Assembly (NCBI GenBank): GCA_964609825.1
Contig: CAZSSH010000005.1
Span: forward strand, 186,001 to 250,000
Direction of reading: 5' to 3'
From: CAZSSH01 sp964609825
GTDB lineage: Bacteria > Verrucomicrobiota > Lentisphaeria > Victivallales > Victivallaceae
DNA: 64,000 nucleotides
Position 1 is the stretch's first letter; each line of letters starts with the position of its first letter. The translations under genes and the position numbers were made by a program. The notes under the pieces were generated by a model. The model was not told the DNA's origin. It worked only from the letters and a program-made list of their open reading frames with translations, and ran no database searches. Below are positions 1 through 8,918 of the stretch, one piece after another.

Positions 1-209
1 CTGGCGATGCCTTCGATTTTTTCCTGACGGCAGATTTCCAAAATTTCCTCTTTTTCGATGATCGAAACCGGGTAAAAACGGTCGGCGTAAGGTGCCGCGT
101 CCGCGCCTTGCTCCCAGGCAAAGCATATGGCACGGTGATTCATCTCTTTGATTTTTTGAATAAGCGGCAGCTGGAGATAGCTGGCTCCGATGACGGCAAT
201 GGTTTTCAT
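1..209 (-). CDS. ATP-grasp family protein, N-terminal part (cut by window edge)
   Basis: Only the first 69 codons are in the window; the frame is open to base 1. The protein begins MKTIAVIGASYLQLPLIQKI and continues through HRAICFAWEQGADAAPYADR. This is the Rossmann-like pre-ATP-grasp fold seen in carboxylate-amine ligases such as PurK, biotin carboxylase and many cell-surface sugar-modifying ATP-grasp enzymes. The ATP-binding core is not visible, so the substrate cannot be named. Its ATG lies 4 nt downstream of the stop of the membrane-protein gene at 214-2016 on the same strand, so the two are probably co-transcribed with the methyltransferase upstream. That context hints at surface polysaccharide or nucleotide-sugar work (inference). 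Confidence 0.6.
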   Translation of the reverse strand, partial: MKTIAVIGASYLQLPLIQKIKEMNHRAICFAWEQGADAAPYADRFYPVSIIEKEEILEICRQEKIEGIA

Positions 210-213
210 GATC

Positions 214-2016
214 TTAAGGATTGTTTCCCGTTTTTTGGGTGGATGAATATAAGGAAAAGGCCGAATTGTATACTTGGAGCTGATATTTGCCGGTCATCAG
301 CAGAGCATTGTTGATGCTGTCCAGCGGGAAAAAATAATTTTGCGTCGGGTCGCAATGGAGGTTGGAGCTGCGGTGCCAAATCAGCAAATGATCGGCGTAG
401 ATTTGTCCCGGCTCCGGCGCTTTGACGTCGCGCCAGTAAGAAAACGCCGGGATGCCGCCCATCGCGGAGGTGACTCCAGTCATCCGTGAGGCAAAGGAGG
501 GAATATATTCATAGACGCGGTCGCCGGGATGGATCTGGTCGCGCAAGAGTGCAATCGCATTATCATATTCTTCGATGGCTTTGGGGTTGCTGTGAAAAAA
601 GAATCCCATCTCCGGTGATTGAAAACGTTTGAGGTTTTTGATATCGGCAAATGTCGGCAGCGAAAACATGAGATAACTCAACACCGCGACCGTCGCCAGC
701 GCCAGTAAAATGCTGCCGCGGCTCAAGCGTTTGTCGGCGCCGTCAATCACCAGAAACAAGGTTTGGCAAAAGAAAATTCCTTGTGCAAATGTCGTATTGG
801 ATTGCATCCAATACATGATGAAGCTTCCGGCACCGATGGTGCTTACCCAAAAAATGAGCGCCATAAGCGCGAAGCCCAGCCGGGAGCCGCCGGTGAAATC
901 AAACCGTTTGACAAATGCTTTGTGTTTGATCCAACCGTAGACAATGAGCATGGCTGCCGCCGCCAGCAGCGGGTTGGCGCTCTCATAAAGATACTCGATG
1001 TATTCGGCGTTGCTGTAGCGGTAGATTATCAGCAAGGCGCTGATTGCAACGGTGACGATTAAGGCGTTGGAGAGATAGTGCGCCGTACGGTTTCGGCGTT
1101 TGCTTTGCCAGACAATCCACAAGGCAAGTAAAATTCCCAAAAAACAGCTTTTCCCGCCGGCATCGATCAAAAAATCAAAAAGTGTATCCATCATGCTGCC
1201 GCTGGCCTGAGTCTCGGCAACATCAAAAATATGGACGCCGTAATATGCATACAATGCGGCCATTAGCATAAATGCGGCGGTAAAACCCGCCGCCCAGCCA
1301 ATGAGCCATCGATGGCATTGACGGCTTCGGAGCAACTTTTTAAGGCCGAATACGCTTCTCCAAAGCGAGCTCCAACCAGGGTGGCGGTGCCAATGATTGA
1401 GAATGGCGGTGTACGCCAAAAGCAGCGCCGGGATTGCCAGCAGGGTCAAGGTGGTCAACCGGGCGCAAATCAGGAGCAAATTGCACGCTCCGATGGCGAA
1501 GATCGGCCAAAATTTGCGGCGGCGGGTGAATAACATACAGCTCAGCATCAAGAGTACGACAAACAAAAGCCGCGGCACAAAATTGTAACTGATGTGGAGA
1601 AAAAACTGGACCGGCGGCGTCATCGAGCCAAAAATGCCGCAGATAATCGCCGTCCAGCTGTCGGAGCCAAAGAGAGTGCGGCATAAGACTGCAAACAAGG
1701 CGCAAGTGACGGCATTGATCACTGCTCCGCCAAAATAAAACCACCAGTAAATCGCTTTAACAGGACAAAGCGCCAGCCACAGCGCTCCCAAAAAATCCGA
1801 CAAAAAACACCAGGCATGGCCGGTCCCGGCCCCATGCAAAATCCGGATTTGGTTGTTAAAGTGGGTGGCAGGGTCCCAGAGATTGTAGACTTGGTTTTCG
1901 ATCAGCATGGTGGCCGGGAGCGTCCACAATAGCGCAAATAAAAACACCGCGCCGAAGACAAAAAAATTGCCTCCGGCGAAGGATTTTGGCATGTGATGAC
2001 TTGCGAAAACGTCCAA
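214..2016 (-). CDS. Polytopic membrane protein, possible GT-C type glycosyltransferase
   Basis: 600 aa. A first membrane segment (about residues 17-38) is followed by at least ten further hydrophobic helices up to about residue 450, then a soluble C-terminal part of about 150 residues. This layout (multi-span N-terminal half, periplasmic C-terminal half) is that of GT-C lipid-linked-sugar transferases and O-antigen/flippase-associated proteins. I do not see a decisive motif; the sequence LWDPATHFNN after the first helix could be the acidic first-loop motif such enzymes use. It lies between a SAM methyltransferase (gap 18 nt) and an ATP-grasp gene (gap 4 nt), consistent with surface glycan assembly. 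The family assignment is inference; the membrane topology is plain from the sequence. Confidence 0.6.
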   Translation of the reverse strand: MDVFASHHMPKSFAGGNFFVFGAVFLFALLWTLPATMLIENQVYNLWDPATHFNNQIRILHGAGTGHAWCFLSDFLGALWLALCPVKAIYWWFYFGGAVINAVTCALFAVLCRTLFGSDSWTAIICGIFGSMTPPVQFFLHISYNFVPRLLFVVLLMLSCMLFTRRRKFWPIFAIGACNLLLICARLTTLTLLAIPALLLAYTAILNHWHRHPGWSSLWRSVFGLKKLLRSRQCHRWLIGWAAGFTAAFMLMAALYAYYGVHIFDVAETQASGSMMDTLFDFLIDAGGKSCFLGILLALWIVWQSKRRNRTAHYLSNALIVTVAISALLIIYRYSNAEYIEYLYESANPLLAAAAMLIVYGWIKHKAFVKRFDFTGGSRLGFALMALIFWVSTIGAGSFIMYWMQSNTTFAQGIFFCQTLFLVIDGADKRLSRGSILLALATVAVLSYLMFSLPTFADIKNLKRFQSPEMGFFFHSNPKAIEEYDNAIALLRDQIHPGDRVYEYIPSFASRMTGVTSAMGGIPAFSYWRDVKAPEPGQIYADHLLIWHRSSNLHCDPTQNYFFPLDSINNALLMTGKYQLQVYNSAFSLYSSTQKTGNNP

Positions 2017-2034
2017 ACGCGGTTTTCTCCTCTT

Positions 2035-2721
2035 TTACTTGATTTGCGGATTGTTCTTTTGGTATTCGCAAAAGAGCGTGTCCGCCTTATTAAAAGAGTC
2101 GTTTTTTAACACATAAAGGGCAAACTCAAACGGCATATAGTCATTGCGCAACACGCAGCGGCGCGAAAAACCGTAGGCCATTTCCAGCACTTTGACCGGG
2201 TTGCTGTGAAAGGTGTGCTCATACTGGTAATCTACCCGGTCCGACAAAAAATCAAACGCAAACCCTATGCTGCACAAATTAAGGGCCTTTTGCATGGTTT
2301 CGCGGATAAACGTGTAATTGTCCTTGATTCCCTCAAGCTTGAGATTGAATGTCCCGGAGGCGACGGCAAAGTCGAACTCCCCGGCAAGCTCGGTTTCCAA
2401 AAAATTACCCTTGACAAACCGGATACCCGCACCGCCGTAGCGTTTGCGCCCCTCGGTCAAAAAGTCATCGACCATGTCGACACCGCAATATTCGTAATTG
2501 CCCATGCCGAGTTTTTGCTGCAAAATCAGATTAAGATCGCCGAACCCGCAGCCAATGTCCAAAATCTTTTTGCCTCTCAAATCGCAGGCTTGCGTCAATA
2601 TGTCGAACCGGATGCCCTGCTTGCCTTTATCCCATCCCAGCGCCGCCGGACTGTAGCCGTAGCGTTGGTATTTATCCAGATAGTAATCCGTCAGCCGGAC
2701 TGCATCGTGATGATCCATCAT
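2035..2721 (-). CDS. Class I SAM-dependent methyltransferase
   Basis: 228 aa. The glycine-rich SAM-binding motif I is KKILDIGCGFGDLNLIL near residues 50-66, followed by an acidic motif at YCGVDMVDDF and the post-motif region FDFAVASGTFN. This is the Rossmann-fold class I methyltransferase pattern. The first residues (DYYLDKYQRYGYSPAALGWDKG) resemble methyltransferases found in polysaccharide and natural-product clusters, but the acceptor cannot be read from sequence. It is the first gene of a probable minus-strand unit with the membrane protein and ATP-grasp gene downstream (18 nt and 4 nt gaps). A 188-nt spacer separates it from the GH13 gene; a promoter there is likely but I could not pick a convincing one. 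Confidence 0.85.
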   Translation of the reverse strand: MMDHHDAVRLTDYYLDKYQRYGYSPAALGWDKGKQGIRFDILTQACDLRGKKILDIGCGFGDLNLILQQKLGMGNYEYCGVDMVDDFLTEGRKRYGGAGIRFVKGNFLETELAGEFDFAVASGTFNLKLEGIKDNYTFIRETMQKALNLCSIGFAFDFLSDRVDYQYEHTFHSNPVKVLEMAYGFSRRCVLRNDYMPFEFALYVLKNDSFNKADTLFCEYQKNNPQIK

Positions 2722-2909
2722 TACTCCAATTTGCTGTCAACTCAACTCGGGAAAACGGCCGCTTGCCACGTTTGACATGGCCGGCTGTATTTTGCCGTCC
2801 GTTTGGCGGGCGGCTCCCCCATCTACTGTACTTTAAGGTAATCTCACAAGTACTAAATTTCAAATCGGTTCGGGAGAAATTTTGCTTTTTCGTGATAAAA
2901 AACGCCGCT

Positions 2910-4481
2910 TCACGCCTTGGTCGATAACGATTCGGCAAAAATAACAAAGCTCTCGGGGCCCAGCTCCAGTTTGCCGTCTGCCGCCGTCGCACCGTCGGCC
3001 AGCAAGATTTGTTTGATCTTTTGCCGCCAGGGCAAACTTTGATTTTCGGCGGTCGGGTTAAGCGCCACGATAACACTTTGCTTTCCCTGTGTCCGGCGGT
3101 AGACGAGTGGAAATTTGCCGTTTTGACCGTGCAAAAACTCGATTTTGCCGCGGCTTTGCAAGGCGGGCGTCTGATGGCGGAGCGCCAGCAATTTTTGGGT
3201 GTTGGTATAAACCAAATTGCGTCCGGCCAGCGCGTCACTGACCGTCGGCGCATCGGCAGTGCTGTCGACGGGGAGATAAAGTTGACCGGCTGCTGCTTGG
3301 GAGAAGCCGAGGTTGACCGAGTGATCCCACTGCATCGGTGTCCGGGAGCCGGTGCGCGAGGCACCGCCCTCCAGCGCCAGACCGCTCTGATAGCGCATGC
3401 CGATTTCGTCGCCGTAGTAGACAAACGGACAGCCGGGCACGGTCAACAGCAACGCCATTTTGACATTGATGTTGCGGTCGGTGCCGTAATAAGCCAAGCG
3501 CCAGACATCGTGGTTGCCGGAAAACATCCCCATGTATCCCTTGCGGCCGCAGCTTTGATAATTGTCGAGGTAGTCACGCACCCATTTTTTGAGATCGCCG
3601 TGGTCGTGGGCGGCAAAAACGATTTTTTCGGTCGGCGGCGTGAGGCGCATCCAGTCGTCGTTGCGGAAATTCATCCCGTTGTAAAAGTCGATGTGAAACC
3701 CGGACTTGATCGAGAGTTTTGGATTGAACCACTCCGAAACCAATACCGCCTCTGGGTACTCGGTGTCAAACATTTGACGGACTTCGCGCCAGAATTTTCC
3801 GGTCATTTTGAGCCCGGGGTCGCGCTTGATCACACTGTGGGCCATATCGACACGGAAGCCGTCGCAGCCCAAATCCAGCCAAAAGCGCATGATGTTTTTG
3901 GCCAACTCGCGGTTTTTGACGCAGCTCGGGTGATGGTAGGGCATTTCCCACGGAAATCTGGCCTTGGCAAAGCCGTAGTTGATTGCCGGTTGGACGGCGA
4001 AAAAGCTGGCCTTAAAGGCGCCGCGCGGCGACCAGCCGCTCACATAATAATCATTGCTCTCGTCTTTGGCGCCGCGATAGGAGAGTTGCGGACACCAGAT
4101 AAAGAGGTCGGAGTATTCATTTGGTTCGGCCTTGCCCGACTCGGCAAACCACGGGTGCTCAATAGCAACGTGGCAAATGACCATATCAAGAATGACGCGC
4201 AACCCCCGGCGGTGCGCCTCGGCAAAAAAGCGTTTGGCGTCTTCATTGCTGCCGTAGCGCGGGGCGACCTTAAAAAAGTCAATGATGTCATATCCGCCGT
4301 CGCGAAACGGCGAGTCAAACCACGGGTTGAGCCAAATGGCGTTAAAGCCGGAGTCTCTGATGTAGTCCAGTTTGGCAATCATCCCCGCAATGTCGCCGAT
4401 GCCGTCGCCGTCGGTGTCGTAAAAACTCGGAGGGTAAATTTCATAAAAAACACAATCGTCGAGCCACTGCGGTATTTTCAT
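2910..4481 (-). CDS. GH13 alpha-amylase family glycoside hydrolase
   Basis: 523 aa from the chosen start. The (beta/alpha)8 GH13 hallmarks are present in order: VFYEIYPPSF near the N-terminus, the region II nucleophile aspartate in GFRVDMAHS, the acid/base glutamate in VLVSEWFNP, and the transition-state His-Asp in FSGNHDVWR. A C-terminal beta domain follows (LVYRRTQG, VIVALNPTA). No signal peptide is seen, so it probably acts in the cytoplasm on alpha-glucosides or short maltodextrins; specificity (oligo-1,6-glucosidase, trehalose-type, amylase) is not resolved. The ATG at 4481 is preceded by AAGGA with a 10-nt spacer; ATG 4487 is an alternative. The longer frame to 4544 is unlikely because it would overlap the predicted promoter. 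Confidence 0.87.
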   Translation of the reverse strand: MKIPQWLDDCVFYEIYPPSFYDTDGDGIGDIAGMIAKLDYIRDSGFNAIWLNPWFDSPFRDGGYDIIDFFKVAPRYGSNEDAKRFFAEAHRRGLRVILDMVICHVAIEHPWFAESGKAEPNEYSDLFIWCPQLSYRGAKDESNDYYVSGWSPRGAFKASFFAVQPAINYGFAKARFPWEMPYHHPSCVKNRELAKNIMRFWLDLGCDGFRVDMAHSVIKRDPGLKMTGKFWREVRQMFDTEYPEAVLVSEWFNPKLSIKSGFHIDFYNGMNFRNDDWMRLTPPTEKIVFAAHDHGDLKKWVRDYLDNYQSCGRKGYMGMFSGNHDVWRLAYYGTDRNINVKMALLLTVPGCPFVYYGDEIGMRYQSGLALEGGASRTGSRTPMQWDHSVNLGFSQAAAGQLYLPVDSTADAPTVSDALAGRNLVYTNTQKLLALRHQTPALQSRGKIEFLHGQNGKFPLVYRRTQGKQSVIVALNPTAENQSLPWRQKIKQILLADGATAADGKLELGPESFVIFAESLSTKA

Positions 4482-4515
4482 TGTCATGGTTTCCTTAACT
4501 TGCGGTTTGCTCAAC

Positions 4516-4544
4516 AATATACCGCCGAAACGGAGTTGAGGCAA
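4516..4544 (-). promoter_or_regulatory. Sigma70-type promoter for the GH13 gene
   Basis: On the minus strand TTGCCT is followed by a 17-nt spacer and TATATT. The -10 sits in the context GGTATATT, also seen before the stable RNA genes of this window. It lies about 35 nt upstream of the chosen GH13 start and is divergent from the promoter at 4577-4605. Confidence 0.6.
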
Positions 4545-4576
4545 ATGATTCCAACCGGTTTTTTTGTGAAAATTTG

Positions 4577-4605
4577 TTGAAAAAACCTTTGGCGGAGAGT
4601 ATAGT
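4577..4605 (+). promoter_or_regulatory. Sigma70-type promoter for the FAD oxidoreductase operon
   Basis: TTGAAA, 17-nt spacer, TATAGT. It lies 35 nt upstream of the chosen start at 4640 and would leave a leader of roughly 28 nt, so the upstream in-frame ATG at 4574 cannot be used. Confidence 0.65.
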
Positions 4606-4639
4606 ATGTCACTTAAAGTTTAACTCGATGGAGAATATG

Positions 4640-5971
4640 ATGGAAACGATCAAGTATGCGGTCGATAAAGAGGTCCCGGTCATCGCTTCGGCGGAAGTCA
4701 TTGTTTTGGGACTCGGGCCCGGCGGCATCGGCGCGGCCGCCACGGCGGCCAAGTGCGGAAAAAGTGTGATCGGGATCGAAAAAGCCGGAGTCCCGGGCGG
4801 CATGGCGGCTGTGGGCGAAGTTTGCCCCTTTATGCGCAATCACCACAACGGTCAACCCATGGACCGGCCGGTTTACACCGAGTGGCTGGACCGGATGGCC
4901 GCTTATCAGGCCGACGGCGCGATGACCGAAATGGGCGGCCGCGTCGGCGAGGCTTACGGCCGACTCTTTATCAACAAGGAATATGCGGCGTTGGCCGCCG
5001 AAGATTTGCTGGATGATCTCAAGGTCCAAACCTTATATTTTCACGAGCTCGTCGATGCCGTGGTCGAAAATGGAAAAATCACGGCCTTGATTCTCAACTC
5101 CCAGAGCCGTCTGGTTGCCGTCAAGGGCAAACAATTCATCGATGCCAGCGGTAACGGCGATTTGGCCGCCAAAGCCAATTGCGCCTACGAGTACGGCAAC
5201 AGCGAGGGCTTTTGTCAGCCGATGACACTGTGTTTCAAATTGTCCAACGTCCACGTGCCGGAGCTGCGTCATGACTTCCGGCGGCAACCGTGGCATGAGG
5301 CGCTGCAAAAGCGCTATCAGGAGGCCAAAGCGGCGGGCAAGATCGATTGTCCGCGCGAGGATGTCTTGATGTTCCAATTTTTTGACCAGGATGTCATTCA
5401 CTTTAACACCACGCGCGTCATTAAGCATGATGTCCGCGACGGGGTCAGCTACTCCGAGGCGATCAAAATCGCCCGCCGTCAGCTGCGTCAAATTTTGCAT
5501 TGGCTCCGTACCGAGATCCCGGGGTTCGAAAAAGCGCAGCTTTTGTCGATGGCATCTCAGGTCGGCGTGCGCGAAAGCCGCCGCGTCCTTGGTTTGTCTT
5601 ACATTGACGAGAGTGCATTCATTGAGCGCAAACATTTTGCCGATGCGATTTGCCGCTGCAATTACCCGATTGACATTCATAATCCCTCCGGTTCCGGCAC
5701 GGTGCTCAAGTTTATGGACGAGACCGAGTATTATGAGATTCCCTTTGGCTGCATTGTCCCTTTGTCCATTGATAATTTGCTGATCGGCGGTCGCTCGATT
5801 TCGGTCAGCCACGAAATTTTCAGCAGTCTGCGCGTGATGCCCAGCGTGACCTCGCTCGGTCAGGCGGCCGGGATGGGAGCGGCGATGGCCTTGGACTGCA
5901 AGTGCCCGGTGCAAAAGCTCGACGGGGTCAAAGTCCGCGCCGCGCTGGTCAAACAAGGGGCGTTTCTCTAA
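4640..5971 (+). CDS. FAD-dependent oxidoreductase
   Basis: 443 aa. The N-terminal dinucleotide-binding fold is clear: VIVLGLGPGGIGAAATAAKC, then an acidic end of strand 2 (IGIEKA) and GVPGGMA. The downstream pattern (FIDASGNGDLAAKANCAYE, then a C-terminal GGRSISVSHEIFSS and GQAAGMGAAMAL) matches the FAD_oxidored group (PF12831-like), which is abundant in carbohydrate-degrading PVC and Bacteroidota genomes. No signal peptide. The substrate is unknown; such enzymes often oxidise sugar-derived hydroxyls. Start chosen at ATG 4640 because GGAGA precedes it by about 5 nt; in-frame ATGs at 4628 and 4637 are alternatives. The amidohydrolase follows after 17 nt, so the two are probably one operon. Confidence 0.83.
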   Translation: METIKYAVDKEVPVIASAEVIVLGLGPGGIGAAATAAKCGKSVIGIEKAGVPGGMAAVGEVCPFMRNHHNGQPMDRPVYTEWLDRMAAYQADGAMTEMGGRVGEAYGRLFINKEYAALAAEDLLDDLKVQTLYFHELVDAVVENGKITALILNSQSRLVAVKGKQFIDASGNGDLAAKANCAYEYGNSEGFCQPMTLCFKLSNVHVPELRHDFRRQPWHEALQKRYQEAKAAGKIDCPREDVLMFQFFDQDVIHFNTTRVIKHDVRDGVSYSEAIKIARRQLRQILHWLRTEIPGFEKAQLLSMASQVGVRESRRVLGLSYIDESAFIERKHFADAICRCNYPIDIHNPSGSGTVLKFMDETEYYEIPFGCIVPLSIDNLLIGGRSISVSHEIFSSLRVMPSVTSLGQAAGMGAAMALDCKCPVQKLDGVKVRAALVKQGAFL

Positions 5972-5988
5972 AGAAATGGGTTGTTGCC

Positions 5989-6813
5989 ATGAAAATCATC
6001 GACTGCCATTTCCATTTTGCCGGACACGAATACTTTACCGAGAGCGCGTTGGCGAGCGGTCACCAAAACACCGCGGCGCATTTGCGTGAAGTATTTGCCG
6101 CCAACCGGATTGAGACGGCGGTCGTGATGGGGACGCGCTGGCGCGAGGACAGTATTTTGAGCATGCCCGGCTTGCCGGAGGACTTGCCTGATTTTATGCA
6201 TTTTTGCGCCGGAGTGGACTCCGGCAAACTTACGATGGAGAATCGCGATAAGTCAGCCGCCTTGTTTGAGCCGGTGCTCCGGGAGGAGAATTGCTGCGGA
6301 CTCAAATTTTACATGGGGTACAACGCGGTCTATATCGATGACCCGCGCCACGACCCGTTGTTTGAGCTTGCTCAGTCGCTCAACAAGCCGGTGGTGATCC
6401 ATACAGGTGAAACCGCCGGGCATCACGGGCGCTTAAAGTATGCCCATCCGCTGACGGTGGATGATGTCGCCTCGCGTTTCCCGGAGGTCAATTTTGTGAT
6501 GGCGCATTGCGGCAACCCGTGGTTTGCCGACGCGGCGGCGGTGGCGGCCAAAAATCCCAATGTTTACTTGGATTTGTCAGGACTGGTAGTCGGCCGCTTT
6601 GAGGTCGATGACTTTATGAAGCAATACGCGGGCTATCTCGGCGTTTTGCAGACGTGGCTTGCTTATCTCTCCGATTACCGAAAGGTTATGTACGGCTCGG
6701 ATTGGCCGCTTGTGAATCTCGCTGATTACATCGAGCTGATGCGCCGGATGATCCCCGAGGCGCACCATGAGGATGTGTTTTACAGCAATGCCAAGCGCTT
6801 GTTTCAACTTTAG
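5989..6813 (+). CDS. Amidohydrolase-family metal-dependent hydrolase
   Basis: 274 aa. The TIM-barrel amidohydrolase_2 (PF04909-like) metal ligands are visible: DCHFHFAG at the start (H-x-H), HTGETAGHHG in the middle, FVMAHCGNPW and the late aspartate in MYGSDWPLVN. Family members hydrolyse or decarboxylate small carboxylates and lactones; the substrate here is not evident. It lies 17 nt after the FAD oxidoreductase, which suggests a two-step oxidation/hydrolysis pair (inference). The start at 5989 gives the natural family N-terminus, although no strong Shine-Dalgarno is present. Its stop overlaps that of the convergent GH50-like gene by 4 nt. Confidence 0.83.
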   Translation: MKIIDCHFHFAGHEYFTESALASGHQNTAAHLREVFAANRIETAVVMGTRWREDSILSMPGLPEDLPDFMHFCAGVDSGKLTMENRDKSAALFEPVLREENCCGLKFYMGYNAVYIDDPRHDPLFELAQSLNKPVVIHTGETAGHHGRLKYAHPLTVDDVASRFPEVNFVMAHCGNPWFADAAAVAAKNPNVYLDLSGLVVGRFEVDDFMKQYAGYLGVLQTWLAYLSDYRKVMYGSDWPLVNLADYIELMRRMIPEAHHEDVFYSNAKRLFQL

Positions 6814-8918
6814 CGCGGCACTTCGGGAGCCGGACTGTTGGCTCTGATATCATACATCTTTTCGCCGGTTTCGCGCAGGGCACGGGTCAGCTCGGGGTAG
6901 GGTACATCGGCCACCGACACCAAGCCGATGCTGTAATTTTCGCCGTCCAAGGGCCGGCCGGTGGTGGATTGGTCGCGGTATTGAAAGTAATGACAGCCGA
7001 CAATATTGGGATGCTTAAGGGCGGTAATGACATACTCCTGGGCGAGCCGGGCGCGCTCAAGCTGATTGTCGGTTTTGACCAACCCGGGGTGCCACATGCC
7101 GCGGTCGGTGGCGCCGAAATGAAATTCGCCGATGATGACCGGTTTGTCAATGTCCTCCTCCGGGAACTTGTATTGACTCAAATCGCGCTCATAAATGTTA
7201 AAAGACACAATATCGCAGTATTGCAGTGCCTCGTGAAACACCACCGGGTTGACCCAGGCAAAGCGGCATCCCAGATACAATTGGTTGGGGGCCAGTCGCC
7301 GCAGAACTTCACGGATTTGCGAAAAATACGATTCGGCGGTGAGGCGGGTGAAATCCCGCAAATCTTCTTTTAAGGCGGTGCTTTTTTCGCCTTTCAACTC
7401 GATCGACTCAAGATTTGCCATCTCGGCGTAGCTTTTAAAATGAGTTCCCCACGCCTGATTGAGTGCTTCGATTTCTGGGTATTTTTTGAACAGCATATTT
7501 TGAAACGCCTTGCGGGCGGGCTGTGCGGGCGGCGAGCTCAACGCTGCGAGCGCCAAATCATACTCATTGCCCCAGGATAGCTCGTTGTCGGCAAACGCGC
7601 CGATGCACCACGGGTCGTTGATAAAGGAGGTATATTTATTGACCTTTTCGACGCTGCGCTCGTAAATCTTGGCAAAATTTTCGTCAAATGGGTCGGGGAA
7701 CTGCCCCCAGTAGCCCTTGGAGCCGGCGATTCGCACAAAGTTGGGTCCCCACAGCCCGGTGTAGACGACATAAGGGGTCTTGCCGGCTTTGGTGTAAACG
7801 AGGTTGCTCCAGTTGCCGATGGTATTCATGCCAAAGCCGGGGATGCGTTTGTGCGCGGTTTCGACGGCGCGTTTTTCCCAGTTTTTGCCGTATTTTAAAT
7901 ATAAATTGTAGTTTTCAAACAAAAAGACATCGACTTCGCGCCCGGCAAAATCGCCGATAATGCTGCTGGTTTTGCTGTAAAATTGCGGAAATTCCTCGCG
8001 GCTGGGCAGTGACTCAAAGTAGTTTTCGCGGTCGGTAATGACAGTACCGGAGGCAGAGCCCACGCAATTTGCGCCAAAGGAAAAAAATAAATTGCCCTCG
8101 GGGTCAATCAGATACCACTTGTTTTTGTATTTGCCCGTCCGGAAGTAGCCGGTAGGGGTAAATTTGGGACCGTCCGCCCAGCCGCCGTATTGATCGCGTC
8201 CGGGGATGGCGTCGTAACACGCTTCATTCAGGGAGGCATTTTCAAGCTCGCTTGTCGAAGTGATTTTGCCGGGCCAGTTTTCGTGTTTGTTTTGGCCGAA
8301 GGGGTCGAGCAACGGAAATTTGTTTTTGGCTTCGACTTTGGGGATGTGCGTTTCGCCGGAGATGCCCAGAAGCTCAATTTTGTACAATTGCTCCGAATGT
8401 TTGACAAAAAGCAGTATCCGGACGATGTCCGCCAGCTCCAGTCCGTTGGTCGCCGGTACGCCGGGGGGGCCTTTGCGCATACCCTTGATCGTCAGCGGGT
8501 CGTCTTTGCTTCCCTTTTTTACAAGCTCAAAGCGGAGATCGCGGGTTTCTCCCGGCGCAAGCCAATAGGAGTCGTTGAGCGAATTTTTTTGACCGTCGCC
8601 GCCGGGATTGTCAAGACGGATGTTTAAATTGATTTTTTGCACGCCAAGGTTGCGGATTTTAAAAATCAGATAGTCATACTCCGAAAAATCAAATTTTTTG
8701 CGGATGGTAAAGGTCGGGAATTTTTCCAGATTGTTAAAATGGATCAATATGGCGCGATGTTTGAGCTCATATGTGGTGTCGGATGAGTCAAATTGGGCGC
8801 CGGTTAAGGCAATTTCGCCGCCGGTCAGCGGTTGGCCGCCAAACAATGCGAAAGAGAGCACTGCCAAAATCATTAAAAAAATATGGCAGCCGTCACCGGA
8901 AGTCAGACGGTTTTTCAT
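6810..8918 (-). CDS. Secreted GH50-like (clan GH-A) glycoside hydrolase, beta-agarase-like
   Basis: 702 aa. The N-terminus has a hydrophobic export segment (HIFLMILAVLSFALFGG). An all-beta domain (about residues 35-190, carbohydrate-binding-like) precedes a TIM-barrel half opening with WYLIDPEGNLFFSFGANCVG. The putative acid/base glutamate is in GAFADNELSWGN and the nucleophile in PVIIGEFHFGATD. This order and spacing fit GH50 beta-agarases and related beta-galactosidases; exact activity is uncertain. Start chosen at ATG 8918, preceded by GGGGA with a 5-nt spacer; longer in-frame starts at 8930 and 8960 exist. It overlaps the upstream GT-C/TPR gene by 26 nt, so it is likely translated as the last gene of the proC operon. 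Confidence 0.72.
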   Translation of the reverse strand: MKNRLTSGDGCHIFLMILAVLSFALFGGQPLTGGEIALTGAQFDSSDTTYELKHRAILIHFNNLEKFPTFTIRKKFDFSEYDYLIFKIRNLGVQKINLNIRLDNPGGDGQKNSLNDSYWLAPGETRDLRFELVKKGSKDDPLTIKGMRKGPPGVPATNGLELADIVRILLFVKHSEQLYKIELLGISGETHIPKVEAKNKFPLLDPFGQNKHENWPGKITSTSELENASLNEACYDAIPGRDQYGGWADGPKFTPTGYFRTGKYKNKWYLIDPEGNLFFSFGANCVGSASGTVITDRENYFESLPSREEFPQFYSKTSSIIGDFAGREVDVFLFENYNLYLKYGKNWEKRAVETAHKRIPGFGMNTIGNWSNLVYTKAGKTPYVVYTGLWGPNFVRIAGSKGYWGQFPDPFDENFAKIYERSVEKVNKYTSFINDPWCIGAFADNELSWGNEYDLALAALSSPPAQPARKAFQNMLFKKYPEIEALNQAWGTHFKSYAEMANLESIELKGEKSTALKEDLRDFTRLTAESYFSQIREVLRRLAPNQLYLGCRFAWVNPVVFHEALQYCDIVSFNIYERDLSQYKFPEEDIDKPVIIGEFHFGATDRGMWHPGLVKTDNQLERARLAQEYVITALKHPNIVGCHYFQYRDQSTTGRPLDGENYSIGLVSVADVPYPELTRALRETGEKMYDIRANSPAPEVPR

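Noticed and set aside
2672..3424. A 250-codon minus-strand frame covering 2722-2909
   Set aside because: It is a shifted frame of the GH13 gene, arginine/serine-rich, without a family match; it does not fill the gap.
4488..4544. N-terminal extension of the GH13 gene to 4544
   Set aside because: The extension would overlap the predicted TTGCCT/TATATT promoter, and AAGGA sits just before the inner ATGs.
3009..4580. A 523-codon open frame on the plus strand antisense to the GH13 gene
   Set aside because: It lies wholly opposite a gene with clear GH13 motifs and has no recognisable domain; long antisense frames are common in GC-rich codons.
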